Assembly: GCA_036365515.1 (NCBI GenBank)
Contig: CM070874.1
Location: 208,066,297 to 208,130,296 of the forward strand
DNA length: 64,000 nt
Source of the DNA: Torymus aiolomorphi
Lineage: Eukaryota > Arthropoda > Insecta > Hymenoptera > Torymidae
Direction of reading: 5' to 3'
Shown: in pieces, positions 44,280 through 58,084 of the stretch
Numbering within the stretch: the stretch's first letter is position 1
How the letters are laid out: every line of letters begins with the position of its first letter
The notes under the pieces: generated by a model
Database searches by the model: none
Told to the model about the DNA's origin: nothing
Seen by the model: the letters and a program-made list of their open reading frames with translations, nothing else
Made by a program: the position numbers and the translations under genes

Positions 44280-44491
44280 GCGCTGGGACACACTCGACAT
44301 GTGGGATATTTACTGTTTGAATCAGTAATTTTTATGCTTTTCGTAGCAAATTTTACTTTCTAAATAATAATTTTTATTATTGTTGTAGCAAATTTTACTA
44401 TTTGAAATAGTAATTTTTATTATTTTTCAGCAATCATAAAAAGTACTATTTCAAATAGCAAAAATCTCATATGTCGAGTGTGTCCCAGCGC
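44280..44491. mobile_element. TA-flanked MITE (212 bp)
   Basis: Inverted ends GCGCTGGGACACACTCGACA and the inverse complement at 44472-44491 are flanked by TA on both sides (44278-44279, 44492-44493), as for Tc1/mariner-mobilised MITEs. The interior has repeated TTTTACTATTTGAAATAGTAA-like phrases that themselves fold. No ORF. Copy A of the neighbouring 0.64-kb repeat lacks this insertion. Confidence 0.75.
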
Positions 44492-44544
44492 TATTATAAA
44501 AAATAATATATTTTTCTCCATGTCTGTAATAAATATTATATTGT

Positions 44545-45165
44545 TTTAAATTTACTGCTAAGTTTCCTCTTTCACTGTAAGTTATATAACAATAACTTGT
44601 ATTTGTACTCTAGTATGAAGGAGCACTGACATTTCATAACTTTACACCTCTGCCAATGTGTAGAAAGGAGAAACGACGGTCAACGTGTCTCGTGATTGCG
44701 CTACTCGATGCCGTCCCACAACAGCAAAATCACACGAGGATGGCGTCGAGCGCACGAACGTGTACTCGATATTAGCAGCTATCAAGAATAGTCATGATAG
44801 CGACAGCGACAGCGCGAGGAGGCGACGTCTTGGCGATGATGTCCCCGTTGACAGAACTCAGCTAAAATTTTACGCCGAGTCTCATATAACATAAAAAAGT
44901 AAAAAGTATCTTACAAAATTTGAGTCCTGACTAGTCTTGGTGAGTTCACATATACTTATAGAAGCACTTTACATATGAAAGTGTATATAAATGTGGATGG
45001 CTTTAATAGTTTATTAATTTTAATCGATTTTTAAATAAATTGTTTGTACATTAATTATTATTTATTATAATTGAAGTTTCTTCTCCACTAGTCACTGTTG
45101 TACTATAAGGTATATTTAAAAATTATATTTATTCATGGTCTTACTTAGTAAATATTGTATACTTC
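44545..45165 (+). repeat. Dispersed 0.64-kb repeat, copy B (inverted relative to A)
   Basis: It matches 13964-14600 in opposite orientation across the whole length. A plus-strand frame at 44685-44894 reads KSHEDGVERTNVYSILAAIK then NSHDSDSDSARRRRLGDD and ends at a stop after SHIT. Copy A encodes the same peptide with a one-base deletion, while copy B has ACG where copy A has an ATG near the start. A common ancestor with about 75 codons is therefore likely. No family recognised. Confidence 0.8.
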
Positions 45166-45175
45166 CCACATAGGA

Positions 45176-46500
45176 TTATATATTGCAGTAATATCACATA
45201 AATATTTCAATCTGGCAATGTGATATTACTATTATGATGGGTCACGGCAATGCTGTAGTCATATTGCGACGACATTTAATGTCCGCGGCATTTTTATCAC
45301 AGCAATATTGCGTTTTATATTTCCATAAGATTGCTGCAATATACGAAATATAACCCGAAAATTTTCGGAAATACTGGATAATATTGAAGTGATATTGTAC
45401 TTATATGTCAGAGACATTACTGCAATATTACTTTGAAATACTGGGAAATTCAAAATATTAAATAACATAACAACAATATTTTGGCTATATAATGATGATA
45501 TTGCAAAAATGCTTTTTGCAATTTTGTAATACTGGGCGATATTACTGTAATATTTCCATGAAATTGCAGTGTGACTCTCGTATCTATCAATCCTGACGTA
45601 ATATTGCTAATAGCTATTGCCATAATATTTTTATATTGCAGTTACATTCTTGCAATATTTTTAAAATATCAAACTAATATTTATTTAATATTTGTGGAGT
45701 ATTTCAATAATATTATTGCAACAATCTTGCAATATTTCTGAAATATAAAGTCATATTCATTTGATATTTACGTAGTATTTCCTAAATTTTTCTGCATTTT
45801 TTACAATATTGCTCAAATATCTCTGGCCTATTTCTATGATAATAGTGTAGTATTTTAGAAATTTTGCAGTCATATTCTTGCAATATTCATGAAATATTAT
45901 TGTGGTATTTCTTTTATATTTAGATAGCATTACAAAAGAGTTGCTGCAATATTCTTGCTATATTTTGGAAATATTATTGTATTTTTTTTTATATTTACGC
46001 ATTGTTACGGAAATCTTTTTGTAACTTTCTTGCACTATTTCGGAAATATTTTTGTAACATTCTTGCGATATTTTTGGAATATAATCATGCTATTCATTTA
46101 ATATTTACGCAGTATAATGAAAATCTTACTTCAATATTTTGTTAATATTACCTTCATATTCATTTGAAATTTACGTATAATTTGGAAATATTGCTTTAAT
46201 GTTTCTACAATATTAATGAAATATTACTGAAATATTTATTTGACACTAAGGTAGTATTCAGGAAACCTTGCTGCGATATTGTTTAAATGGTTTTCAAATA
46301 TTATCGTGATATTCATAATAATTTACGTAGTATTCTGGTAACTCGTTGCAATATTCCCTCAATATTTCTGAAATATCATTGATCCATTCTTTCATGTTTA
46401 TGTAATGTTATGTCAATATTGCTACAATGTTCTCTAAATATTTTTATAATAGTACTGTAATATTTATTTGAATGCCCTTGAAATATTCCTGAAATATCAC
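45176..46500. repeat. Eroded ATATT-rich satellite
   Basis: GCAATATT/GAAATATT phrases alternate with ATTTACGTAGTATT (about 45764, 46106, 46324 and variants), suggesting a degenerate unit of roughly 70-80 bp. The vocabulary resembles the 24.5-27.8-kb satellite. No ORF of note. Confidence 0.55.
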
Positions 46501-46802
46501 TGCTATATTGATTTAACATCCACGCAATATTTTGTAAATCTGTTTGTAACGTTCTTGCAATATTTGGGAAACGTTTTTGAAGTATTACTATGATGTTCTA
46601 GTGATGCTTGTGCAGTATTTTTAACATCACTGTTATATTAATATTGCTAAATACAATTAGAGAAGAATAATAGTGATATTAAAAATACTGCACAAGTATT
46701 ACTAGAATATCATAGTAATACTTCAAAAACGTTTCCCAAATATTGCAAGAACGTTACAAACAGATTTACAAAATATTGCGTGGATGTTAAATCAATATAG
46801 CA
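46501..46802. repeat. 302-bp palindrome within the ATATT satellite
   Basis: Arms of about 140 bp (46501-46640 and 46663-46802) are almost perfect inverse copies, for example TTGGGAAACGTTTTTGAAG against its complement at 46723-46741. Only a 22-bp AT-rich spacer separates them. Since the arms have satellite character, this is more likely a local inverted duplication than a transposon. Confidence 0.85.
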
Positions 46803-46867
46803 ATAATAATTCAAAAACATTGCCGATATTTTGCAAGAACGTTAATTTAATTAAATAATTTCGGTCT

Positions 46868-47191
46868 ATGATTTGGAAAAAAGCAGTAATTTACGAAAAT
46901 TACTACATAAAAATTGCGAGACATTCCACTAATATGTGGCAAACCATTGCAAAAATTAGCTTTGCCCGCACTCCCGCCAATGGCGACTTAGTCGTCATCG
47001 GCATAAGGAGTGTCCTGACCTTCGACAAGTTCGGACGAATGCTCCGCTTAGGAATACAGGGAGTGACACATGCCGAGCCCTTCTCGGTGTCACTTGGACA
47101 AGGCAGGAACACCGTGGGCAGAGTCTCACCGATCCGCAAAAGGAACTCAATCGCGTATCAGCTCTCTCAATCTATTTATTTTTCATATTAA
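46868..47191 (+). other. GC-rich island with 107-residue frame, origin unknown
   Basis: Between satellite blocks, about 46960-47160 is GC-rich with open frames on both strands (107 residues plus, 78 residues minus). The plus frame includes GDLVVIGIRSVLTFDKFGRM. I recognise no domain on either strand. It could be a fragment of an element or of a foreign gene. Neighbouring 47200-47640 is AT-rich with nothing recognisable. Confidence 0.25.
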
Positions 47192-47641
47192 CTTTTTTCA
47201 TAAATCTTTTAATCTTTTGCTCTACCGCGATTAAAATTTTATTTTACGCATTTTTTTAACCACCTTTTTTCCAATCTCCTCAACCTTCTTCTTACATCCT
47301 CTCATGCTCTCCCACGCTGAGCTTACAGCAACAGATAACCAAAATGTGAAATTCTGAAAAGTTATACTACCCATGCAGTAACTCCCTCACTTACCTTATT
47401 TATTATTTAGGATTTTATCAATATGTGAATGAAATGAATAAAAAGGAGAAATAGAAGTAGTTTAATTATTTAATATTTATTCTTAAATAAAATTAATAAT
47501 AGGGAATAAAATATTATTTATCAAAATTTTGGTAGTTAAAAGATGTGAAATTTTTTTTTTCTTCTTAAAGACTTTGTTGTTCTGCTGTCTTTGTCTCGCT
47601 GGTGTACTTATTATTATTTTCCTTGTTCTCTTTTTCTCTGA

Positions 47642-47650
47642 AAATTATAG

Positions 47651-47745
<95 letters not shown>
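47642..47745. repeat. (TA)n microsatellite, about 100 bp
   Basis: An essentially pure TA dinucleotide run directly abuts the left arm of the giant palindrome. Confidence 0.95.
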
Positions 47746-49785
<2,040 letters not shown>

Positions 49786-52700
49786 TCCAGAAATCCCGTA
49801 TATACAATTTTCAGCAAAATCCAGTAATATTTCAATATGTAACAGCCATTATCGATTGGCAATTTGGAATTCTGAAAATCTGAGTTGAGATTCGTAATCT
49901 AGAAATCCCCTAAATACATTTATTAGCAAAATCCAGTATTATTTAAATATTTTGCCGCCATTTTCAATTTTTAACATCTAAGCACAGATTCGTAATCATC
50001 CAATCTAGAAATCCCGTACATACAATTTTCAGCAAAATCCATCAATGTTTGAGTATTTGTCCTCCATCTTCGATCCGCCATTTTGAATTCTGAAAATCTA
50101 AGTTCAGATTCGTAATCAGCGAATATATAAACCTCCTATATACAATTTTTAGCAAAAGCCAGTATAATTTAAATATTTTGCCGCCATTTTGAATCTTTAA
50201 AATCTGAGTTCAGATCCGTCATAATCGAATCCAGAAATCCCGTATACGGAAAGAAGAATTCACAGCTGTAGCCCGTGACGCGCGAGAAAAAAATAGCGTG
50301 CCATATAGCATCGCCGGATGTCGTGACATATGCGTCTATGACTGTGACTGTGGTCATTTCGATGAACGGTGCTCGCGTGACACAGATGTAGGCCGTGACT
50401 ATCACTGAGTTCAAGCTTTAACGTGCACGGCGGCAAGCGTGAGTGGCACGTCTGACAACTGCGGCAGTCCCCCCGTATAGCGTTGCCTAGAGAGCATCGT
50501 TGACATGCCTGAATGTCGCGCCGTCACACGGTGGCAGAGAAGGTACCCGCTTACTCTGTTATAACTCACGGCCTATAGCTCTGAATGCTTCTTTCCGTGT
50601 ATATACAATTTTCAGCAAAATTCAGTAATATTTCAATACGTGGCAGATATTTTCGTTCCGCCATTTTGAATTTTCAATATCTGAGTTCAGATTCGTAATC
50701 AGCTATTCGGAAACCCAATACATACAATTTTTTTGCAAAATCCAATATTATTTCAATATTTTACTGCCATTTTGAATTTTTAAAATCTGAGTTCATATTC
50801 GTAATCAGCGAATCCAGAAATTCAGTACATTCAATTTTTAGCAAAACAGAAATGTTCAATTTTTGGCCGCCATCTTGGGTATGCCATTTTGAAGTTTCAT
50901 AATCTGAATTCTGATTCATCATCATGCGAATCCAGAAATTTGCCATATGCAATTGTAAAATTCAGCAATATTTCAATATTTGGCAGCCATTTTGAATTGG
51001 CAAAATATGAGTACAGATTCGTAATCAGCAAATCCAGATGGGTTTCCTATATACAATTTTCAGCGAAATCCAGTGATATTTGAATATTTGGCCTCCATCT
51101 TGGATGCGCCATTTTGAATTCTGAAAATCTGAGTTCCAATTCATAATCAGTGAATCAAAATACCCAACATACAATTTTCAGCAAAATCCAGTAATATTTC
51201 AATTTTTGGCAGCCATTTTGTATTTACAAAATCTGATTTCAGATTCCTAATCAGCGAATCGGGAAACCCATAATATACAATTTTTAGGAAATTCCGGTAA
51301 AATTTCAATTTTTGGCCGTCATCTTGGGTCTTCTATTTTGAATTTTCAAAATCTGAGTTCAGATTTATAATCAGCGGATCCAGATACGCCTATATACAAT
51401 TTTCAGCAAAATCCAATAATATTTGAATATTTGGCCTCCATCTTCGATCAGCCATTTTGAATTCTGAAAATCTGAGTTCAGATTCATAATCAGCGAATAT
51501 AGAAACCTCCTATATACAATTTTTGGCAAAAGCCAGTATAATTTAAATATTTTGCCGCCATTTTGAATTTTTAAAATCATAGTTCAGATCCGTCATAATC
51601 GAATTCAGAAATCCCGTATATACAATTTTCAGCAAAATCTAGTAATATTTCAATGTTTGGAAGCCATCTTGGGTCCTCTATTTTGAATTTTCAAAATATG
51701 AGTTACGATTCCTAATTGCCGAATCCGGAAACCCACTGTAGACAATTTTGAGCAAACTCGAGTAAAATTTCTATTTTTGTTAGTCATCCTGGGTTCACCA
51801 GACTGAATTTTCAAAACATATGTTCAGATTCATAATCAGCGAAACCAAAAATCCGGTATATACAATTTTCAGCAAAATCCAATAATATTTCAATATTTGA
51901 CCACCATCTTCGAATCGGCCATTTTGAATTCTGAAAATCTTAGTTCAGATTCGTAATCAGCGTATCCAGAAATCCCTTTTATACAATTTTCAGCAAATCC
52001 AGTAGTATTTGAATATTTCGCCTCCGTCTTCTATCAGCCATTTTGAATTCTAAAAATCTGAGTTGTGATTCGTAATCATCGAATCCACATACCCCTTATA
52101 TACAATTTTCAGCAAATTCGAGTAGTTTTTGAATATTTTGCCTCCATCTTCGATCAGCCATTTTGAATTCTGAAAATCTCAGTTGTGATTCATAATAAGC
52201 GAATCCACATATCCCGTATATACAATTTTCAGCAAGTTCCAGTAGTTTTGGAATATTTCGCCTCCATCTTCGTTCAGCCATTTTGAATTATGAAAATCGG
52301 ATTTGCGATTCGTAATCAGCGAATCCAGATACCCGTTATATACAATTTTCAGCAAAATCCAGTAATAATTCAATTTTTGGCGTCCATCTTGTGTCCTCTA
52401 TTTTCAATTTTCAAAATCTGAGTTACGATTCTTAATTGGCGAAACCGGAAACCCACTCTATACAATTTTTAGCAAAATCGAGTAAAATTTAAATTTTTGT
52501 TTGGGTCCACTAGTCTGAATTTTCACAATATATGTTCAGATTCGTAATCAGCGAAACCAAAATTTCCGTATATACAATTTTCAGCAAAATTCAATAATAA
52601 TTCAATATTTGACCACCGTTTTCGAATCCGCCATTTTGAATTTTCAAAATCTGAGTTCAGATTCGTAATCAGCGAATCCAGAAATCCCTTTTATAGAATT

Positions 52701-53645
52701 TTCAGCAAATCCAGTAATATTTGAAAATTTCGCCTCCATCTTCGATCAGCCATTTTGAATTCTGAGAATCTGAGTTATGATTCGTAATCAGCGAATCCAC
52801 ATGCCCCTTATATACAATTTCCAGCAAATTCCAGTAGTTTTTGAATATTTTGCCTCCATCTTCGATCAGCCATTTTGAATTCTGAAAATCTGAGTTGCGA
52901 TTCGTAATCAGCGAATCCAGATACCCGTTATATACAATTTTCAGCAAAATCCAGTAATAATTCAATTTTTGGCATCCATCTTGTGTCCTCTATTTTCAAT
53001 TTTCAAAATCTGAGTTACAATTCTTAATTGGCGAAATCGGAAACCCACCCTATACAATTTTTAGCAAAATCGAGTAAAATTGAAATTTTTTTAGCGATCT
53101 TGCCTCCACCAGTCTGAATTATCACAATATATGTTCAGATTCCTAATCAGCGAAATAAAAAATCCCGTATTAAGATAATAAAAATTTCAGCAAAATCTAA
53201 TAATATTTCAATATTTGACCACCATCTTTGAATCGGCCATTTTGAATTTTCTTAATCTGAGTTCAGATTTGTAATAAGCGACTCCAAAAACTCCTTATAT
53301 ACAATTTTCAACAAAATAAAGTAATATGTCAATATGTGGCCGACATCTTCGATCCGCCATTTTGAATTCTGAAAATCTAAGGTGAGATTCGTAATATAGA
53401 AATCCCCTAAATACAATTATTAGCAAAATCCAGTATTATATAAATATTTTGCCGCCATTTTCAATTTTTAAAATCTAAGTTCAGATTCGTAATAATCGAA
53501 TCCAGAAATCCCGTATACACAATATTCAGCAAAATTCAGTAATATTTCAATTCGCGGCAGACATTTTCGTTCCGCTATTTTGAATTTTCAAAATCTAAGT
53601 TCAGATTCCTAATCAGCGAATCTCGATACCCCCTATATACAATTT
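49786..53645. repeat. Tandem array of 106-121-bp units (about 30 copies)
   Basis: The unit consists of GCCATTTTGAATTTTC, AAAATCTGAGTTCAGATTCG, TAATCAGCGAATCCAGAAA, TCCCGTATATACAATTTTCA and GCAAAATCCAGTAATATTTC. The GCAAAATCC landmark is spaced 106-121 bp (49813, 49925, 50031, 50151 and so on). Minus-strand ORFs with SDFQNSKWLIEDGG are by-products. The unit is homologous to the subterminal repeats of the piggyBac element (GCCATCTTGAATTTGG, CATAATCAGCGACCCAAAA, CCCAATTTTCATG, GGCCGCCATATTGGATCC), with the same module order. Confidence 0.9.
50247..50599. mobile_element. GC-rich MITE (353 bp) inserted in the array
   Basis: Ends CGGAAAGAAGAATTCACAGC and (other strand) CACGGAAAGAAGCATTCAGA are inverted repeats of about 33 bp. 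TATA flanks both sides (50243-50246, 50600-50603), and removing the element restores the array phrase CCCGTATATACAATTT. No ORF of significance. The base composition contrasts sharply with the AT-rich array. Confidence 0.82.
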
Positions 53646-53674
53646 TCAGCAACATATCTATAAGAGATTAGTTG

Positions 53675-53935
53675 TAGTGGGGTAGGTGGAGGGGTATGTG
53701 GAGGGGTATGTGGAGGGGTAGGTGGAGGGGGCGTGGAGGGTGTGGAGGGGGGTAGAGGGGGTGGACGGGAGAGGAGGCGGGTGGGGGTGGAGGGGGGGGA
53801 GGCGCAGACGCCCTTCAAAATAACGTAAAAAATGAAAGAATTTAAGGGTAAAAAGTGGCGAGGCGGTGGAGGGGTGGTGGAGGGGAGTGGAGGGGGTGGA
53901 GGGGAGTCAAGGGGGGTGGAGAGGATAGGTACCCA
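53675..53935 (+). repeat. G-rich (GGTGGAGGGG)n minisatellite
   Basis: Tandem GTGGAGGGG/GTATGTGGAGGGG units at 53678-53812 and 53858-53930 are separated by an AT-rich 45-bp stretch. Many runs of four or more G on the plus strand could form G-quadruplexes. The minus-strand Pro/Thr-rich frame is a by-product. Confidence 0.9.
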
Positions 53936-56559
53936 TTTTTGCCCTTGTTATGAAACCGTCTACGATCTTGCATAAAATAAATTTTTTTTATTACTTTCTA
54001 TTATTTAGGATATAGTTCAAAATATTTCCTATTTGATGAATCACGATCATAACCCTGAACCACTACTACCCTACCGACACTACTGTACCAAGGGTTGTGA
54101 GTTGTGAGCTGCGTCACTCGAAGCTTCCACAAGCTGCCATAAAACGTCGACGCGGCGTATGCCTTAATCTTGAATTATAAATTCTTATAATTGCCTTTTT
54201 CCTTATATTTCGGGTTTATATTAAACGGACTGTAAACTTTCTTTTCTTCTTGACGAAGAACAAACATTATTTTCAATAAACTAAAATATTGTAATCAACT
54301 ACACCTACGACCACGAGTGTAATAAAATATAGTATTAAATCATTTATCGAAAAATATTACAAAATAAGTAATTCACTCTAGAGAACTGTTCATCACTAAT
54401 TAATTATTAACACAACATAATTATGAAACAATCCGAATAAGAAAATGATATTTACATAAAAATAGTAATAGTACCCTTAGTTAAATTACAATAATTCAGC
54501 ATTATGATTTTTATTTAAACCACCTCAGTTGTATTAACGCGCTATTTATAAATTATGGTCAATTTTCTACAAAGATATGTTTAAATAATAGCTTAAGTAT
54601 GAGTTGTTAATTATAATTTTACTTTTATATGTTGACTGAATATTTTGTATTTTTATATATAAGTTAAGTTAAATAAGTACAATACATATTAACTAACAAC
54701 CGTTCAGGCGTGGGATGAAAAGTGTATAAAATATAACGTTGTAAAATAGATTTAAGTTTATAGTAATACTTTAAGCCACACTCCAGAAGGATTATTTTCT
54801 CTACCTGAGTAATAAAACTCATTTCAATCTTTGTTCTTTTACCTCTATAAAAGAAAGCCCACCAAATAGCAAGGTATTCGGCTACTATAAAAAAATTTCT
54901 TGTTACAAATAAATAAATTTTTAACAACATAATAAATAAATAAATGAATGTTTTTCAGTTTAAAATAACTATATACAAAATTGAAAATACTCTTTCACAG
55001 TGTGAATTAGCTTTAAGGGACGCTTTTTCCGAGCGGATGCGTTATCTCGATGCTACAGTACACATGGCCCATACTAAAAATAGCTCACCCCAACTTTTTC
55101 GAGGAGACGCATTTTCCAACTTTTCGGGCCTCAACATACAATAGCACGAGGAAATTATTTTAGAATAACATTGAATATCTCAATAATTATAAGTAGGAAA
55201 ATTATTTGATTTATAGCGAACGATAGATTTAGAATAAATAAAGATGAAAAATTAATAAACACTACTCTTGTTTTATTTCGTTTAGTTTAACTAAAACTCT
55301 CTTTTGGAATCAAATAATGAAATTATAACAAGGTTTAAATTATACTATAACCTGTATGTATTCTAAATAATTATATATATATATATATATATGTATTATT
55401 AATGAAGAATTTCTATTTTGTTCATGCAAACCTTATAAAATATATATATAGAAATATTCTAAATAAACAGTAACATGTTTTTTATTTGTTTTTCACGTAA
55501 CATTATAATAAGTAATCGGTTAAAATTTAAATATTTCAAATGAATAAAAAGTCCACAAAAGTGTATAAAATCAGTAAAATAATTTAACGAAATTATTCGA
55601 GTTCTAATTAGAATGAACAAATTAATATTTTATAAAGTCTGCATAGGAAATTTCATTAATTAAATAAAATAATACATTTCATGTGAAAACCGTTACTAAG
55701 GTCCTACACAGGAAGTCTCGCACATCTGGAAACTCTTATCTTCCCCTAGGATGCTGCGTAGCATATACAAACAGCGAAAATACGATTTTTATTCAAGAAA
55801 ACCTTTCGTTTCTTTACCCTGCGACAAATATTATTTTCCAATCTTGAAACTTATAAGACTTATATTTACTTAACTATTTTACATTTTTAATTTCTAACAA
55901 CACAGTTCAGCTGCAATAATTTTTCTTTACATTTTGATATAAAATCCATCTCCAAACAATATTTTAAAAATAACTGTTTGTTTATAATTTCAATGATTTA
56001 TTATTATTTTTCTTGTGGAAACTTAGTAGTTTTATATTCTTATAATAATTGCATTTTCTAGCAATTACAAATATTTACATCCAAAGCTTGAAAGACTGAT
56101 TACTTAATTAATCGATTAATAAATATAAAAATAATAAATTTTATGATTGGAAATAATCTAAAAAAACATTCTATATAAACCCTAAGAGAATCACTTATGT
56201 CACTGCGTTAATATTAAGTAAAACGTTATAATTAAATAAATAATAGCGATATTTACGACAATTTTGTAAACATGTTTATAATATTTAGCTTGACTGTTTA
56301 GTTTCACCATTTCCTATGAAACTTCATATTATTGTAAAATTATATTAATTATTTTTCTGTGAAACTAAAATTATATTTTTCGATTTTTTATATTCACTAT
56401 AACTCCACTTCTAATCAACGTATAATATAACCACCGCTCAAATTTGTAATAGCTTATTATAAAAATACCTATTAAAATAAAATATTAACTAATTTGTGAA
56501 ATTGCGATATCTAACAATATTAAATAAAGTAAAGAAAACTGTGAAAAAGTCAGTGACAA
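53936..56559. other. AT-rich region with no recognisable gene
   Basis: Short frames (54664-54930 minus, 54944-55144 plus) show no domain. GC-richer scraps at 54050-54160, 55015-55145 and 55710-55760 may be fragments of old elements. A (TA)n run lies at 55371-55392. Confidence 0.4.
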
Positions 56560-57060
56560 GATTGAAGAGTGAGGGAGATAGGTATATCTTCTGTCTCTCT
56601 CTTCTCTCTTTCTCTGTCACTCCTATAGCGTTCTCTCTCACTCCTTAAGGAAGATACGAGCCGCCGGAAAATACCATAGAGAAGGGATGAGCGACCGCTC
56701 TCTACCGCTCTCTATGTTAAAACATAGGATTTTCTCCCACGCAACTGAAAATCAACGTTGGGAAGGGATGTCGCCCTCACACCATTGGACACCCCTTTTT
56801 CGCACCACAACATTACGAGATATGCAAAGCATCCCTCGCCGCCGAATATATCACCAATAATACGTTATCATAAAATGACGCAACCACCCGATTCGACACC
56901 GCAGCTTTAGAAACAGGAGAAGAGGAGGAGCAACTGATTTAAATACGCCGAACGCGCATTGCTGAGTGTGCAGTTCACCACAAGCCTCACAAGCTTTTCT
57001 GAACTGACCAAAGCAGTCAACACAAGCCTCACAAGCTTTTAGACTTGTAAAAAAAAAAAA
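56560..57060 (+). promoter_or_regulatory. Promoter-like island (possible LTR or first exon)
   Basis: A GC-richer block with CT-rich repeats (56590-56645), a TATA-like GATTTAAATACGC at 56937 and, about 35 bp downstream, TGTGCAGTTCACC resembling an arthropod initiator. Then comes a duplicated CACAAGCCTCACAAGCTTTT (two copies, about 56980 and 57021) and an A17 run at 57051. It may be the promoter of an LTR or an unseen transcript. No coding sequence follows. Confidence 0.35.
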
Positions 57061-57222
57061 AAAAATTTCATTTCAAAATTCAGAATAAATATTCAAACAT
57101 TACCAAAAATTCAGTTTTACTAAAATTATTTTTCCAAATTTCAAAATTCTAAATTATTTCAAGAATTCAACAATACATTCAAATTCAAACAAAAGGGTGA
57201 ATAAGATAAAGAAAATAAAAAT

Positions 57223-57580
57223 AAAAATAAATCTATAATTAACTTTGGATTTCGAATAAAAATTTGGCCTTGGTCCTAAGGATTTTAAGTGACATCATTA
57301 TTCGAAATTACAAGTCATCTAGTGAGACGTCTTAAGGACTCTGATGCAATTTGACTTGACAAAGTAAATATTCATTTATTTATACAAAAGGAATTATCAA
57401 GAAAATTTATTGAAAATTATAATCGAATTCACAAATAAAAATAAATCTATAATTAACTTTGGATTTCGAATAAAAATTTGGCCTTGGTTCTAAGGATTTT
57501 AAGTGACATCATTATTCGAAATTACAAGTCATCTAGTGAGACGTCTTAAGGACTCTGATGCAATTTGACTTGACAAAAGC
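57223..57580 (+). repeat. Direct duplication, two about 144-bp copies 214 bp apart
   Basis: AATCTATAATTAACTTTGGA through GCAATTTGACTTGACAAA occurs at about 57223-57366 and 57437-57580, nearly identical (one C/T difference noted). Between the copies is AT-rich sequence. Function unknown; it could be a tandem duplication of an LTR or UTR segment. Confidence 0.85.
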
Positions 57581-57589
57581 AATTATTTA

Positions 57590-58084
57590 TTTAATTCAAA
57601 GATATACTATTTCTCTGACACGCATTAAATTCATTGAAAACTCCAGTAAATTTTATTCAACATAATTTGAGAAATTAAAGAAAATTATTCATGATACTTA
57701 GTTTGTTAACTCGGAGCCCAAGTGTTTACTCTCTATCTTATAATTTAAATTAATACACAGTGGCTTATGAGCACCAGCTCTCGAGAGGGACGGGTGAACC
57801 TGAGATTTTTTCCTGAGATTGGGTAAAATTTGTTTTCTCCTAAACCTTAAACTCCTGGGTTCGTGACCTACATCCTATCCATACAAGGGACGTGTGCAAC
57901 AAAACTGTTCTTAAGGGACAAGTGTGCCGTACCTGTTGGTCCTGATAAATTTCCAAAAATTCCCTACCAACAAATATTTAAAATCACTACAAGAGCGCCT
58001 TATACTTCCAACTCAAAGCTCAACCAAGGTTAATTAGCTAACGCAGCTACGGCCTAAAAAGAGCGTAACTCTTAATCGAGTTAA
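57590..58084. other. Spacer between duplication and piggyBac, no gene
   Basis: Mixed-composition sequence with GTGGCTTATGAGCACC (57760) and GGGACGTGTGCAACAAAAC-like phrases; no ORF. It continues after the piggyBac element as CAATCCCAGTCGTGTTGTGT, so the transposon split a single older sequence at TTAA. Confidence 0.4.

Noticed and set aside
13964..45165. Polinton/Maverick-type giant element bounded by the inverted 0.64-kb repeats
   Set aside because: No DNA polymerase B, retroviral-like integrase of Polinton type, capsid or ATPase genes inside; internal content is explained by independent elements.
49786..53645. CRISPR-like array
   Set aside because: Units of 106-121 bp are continuous and divergent throughout, with no conserved repeat/unique spacer alternation; the context is eukaryotic transposon DNA.
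53633..53818. Pro/Thr-rich 61-residue ORF
   Set aside because: Antisense translation of the G-rich minisatellite.
54664..54930. 88-residue hydrophobic ORF that might be a receptor exon
   Set aside because: No conserved motif, AT-rich context, no flanking exon signals recognised.
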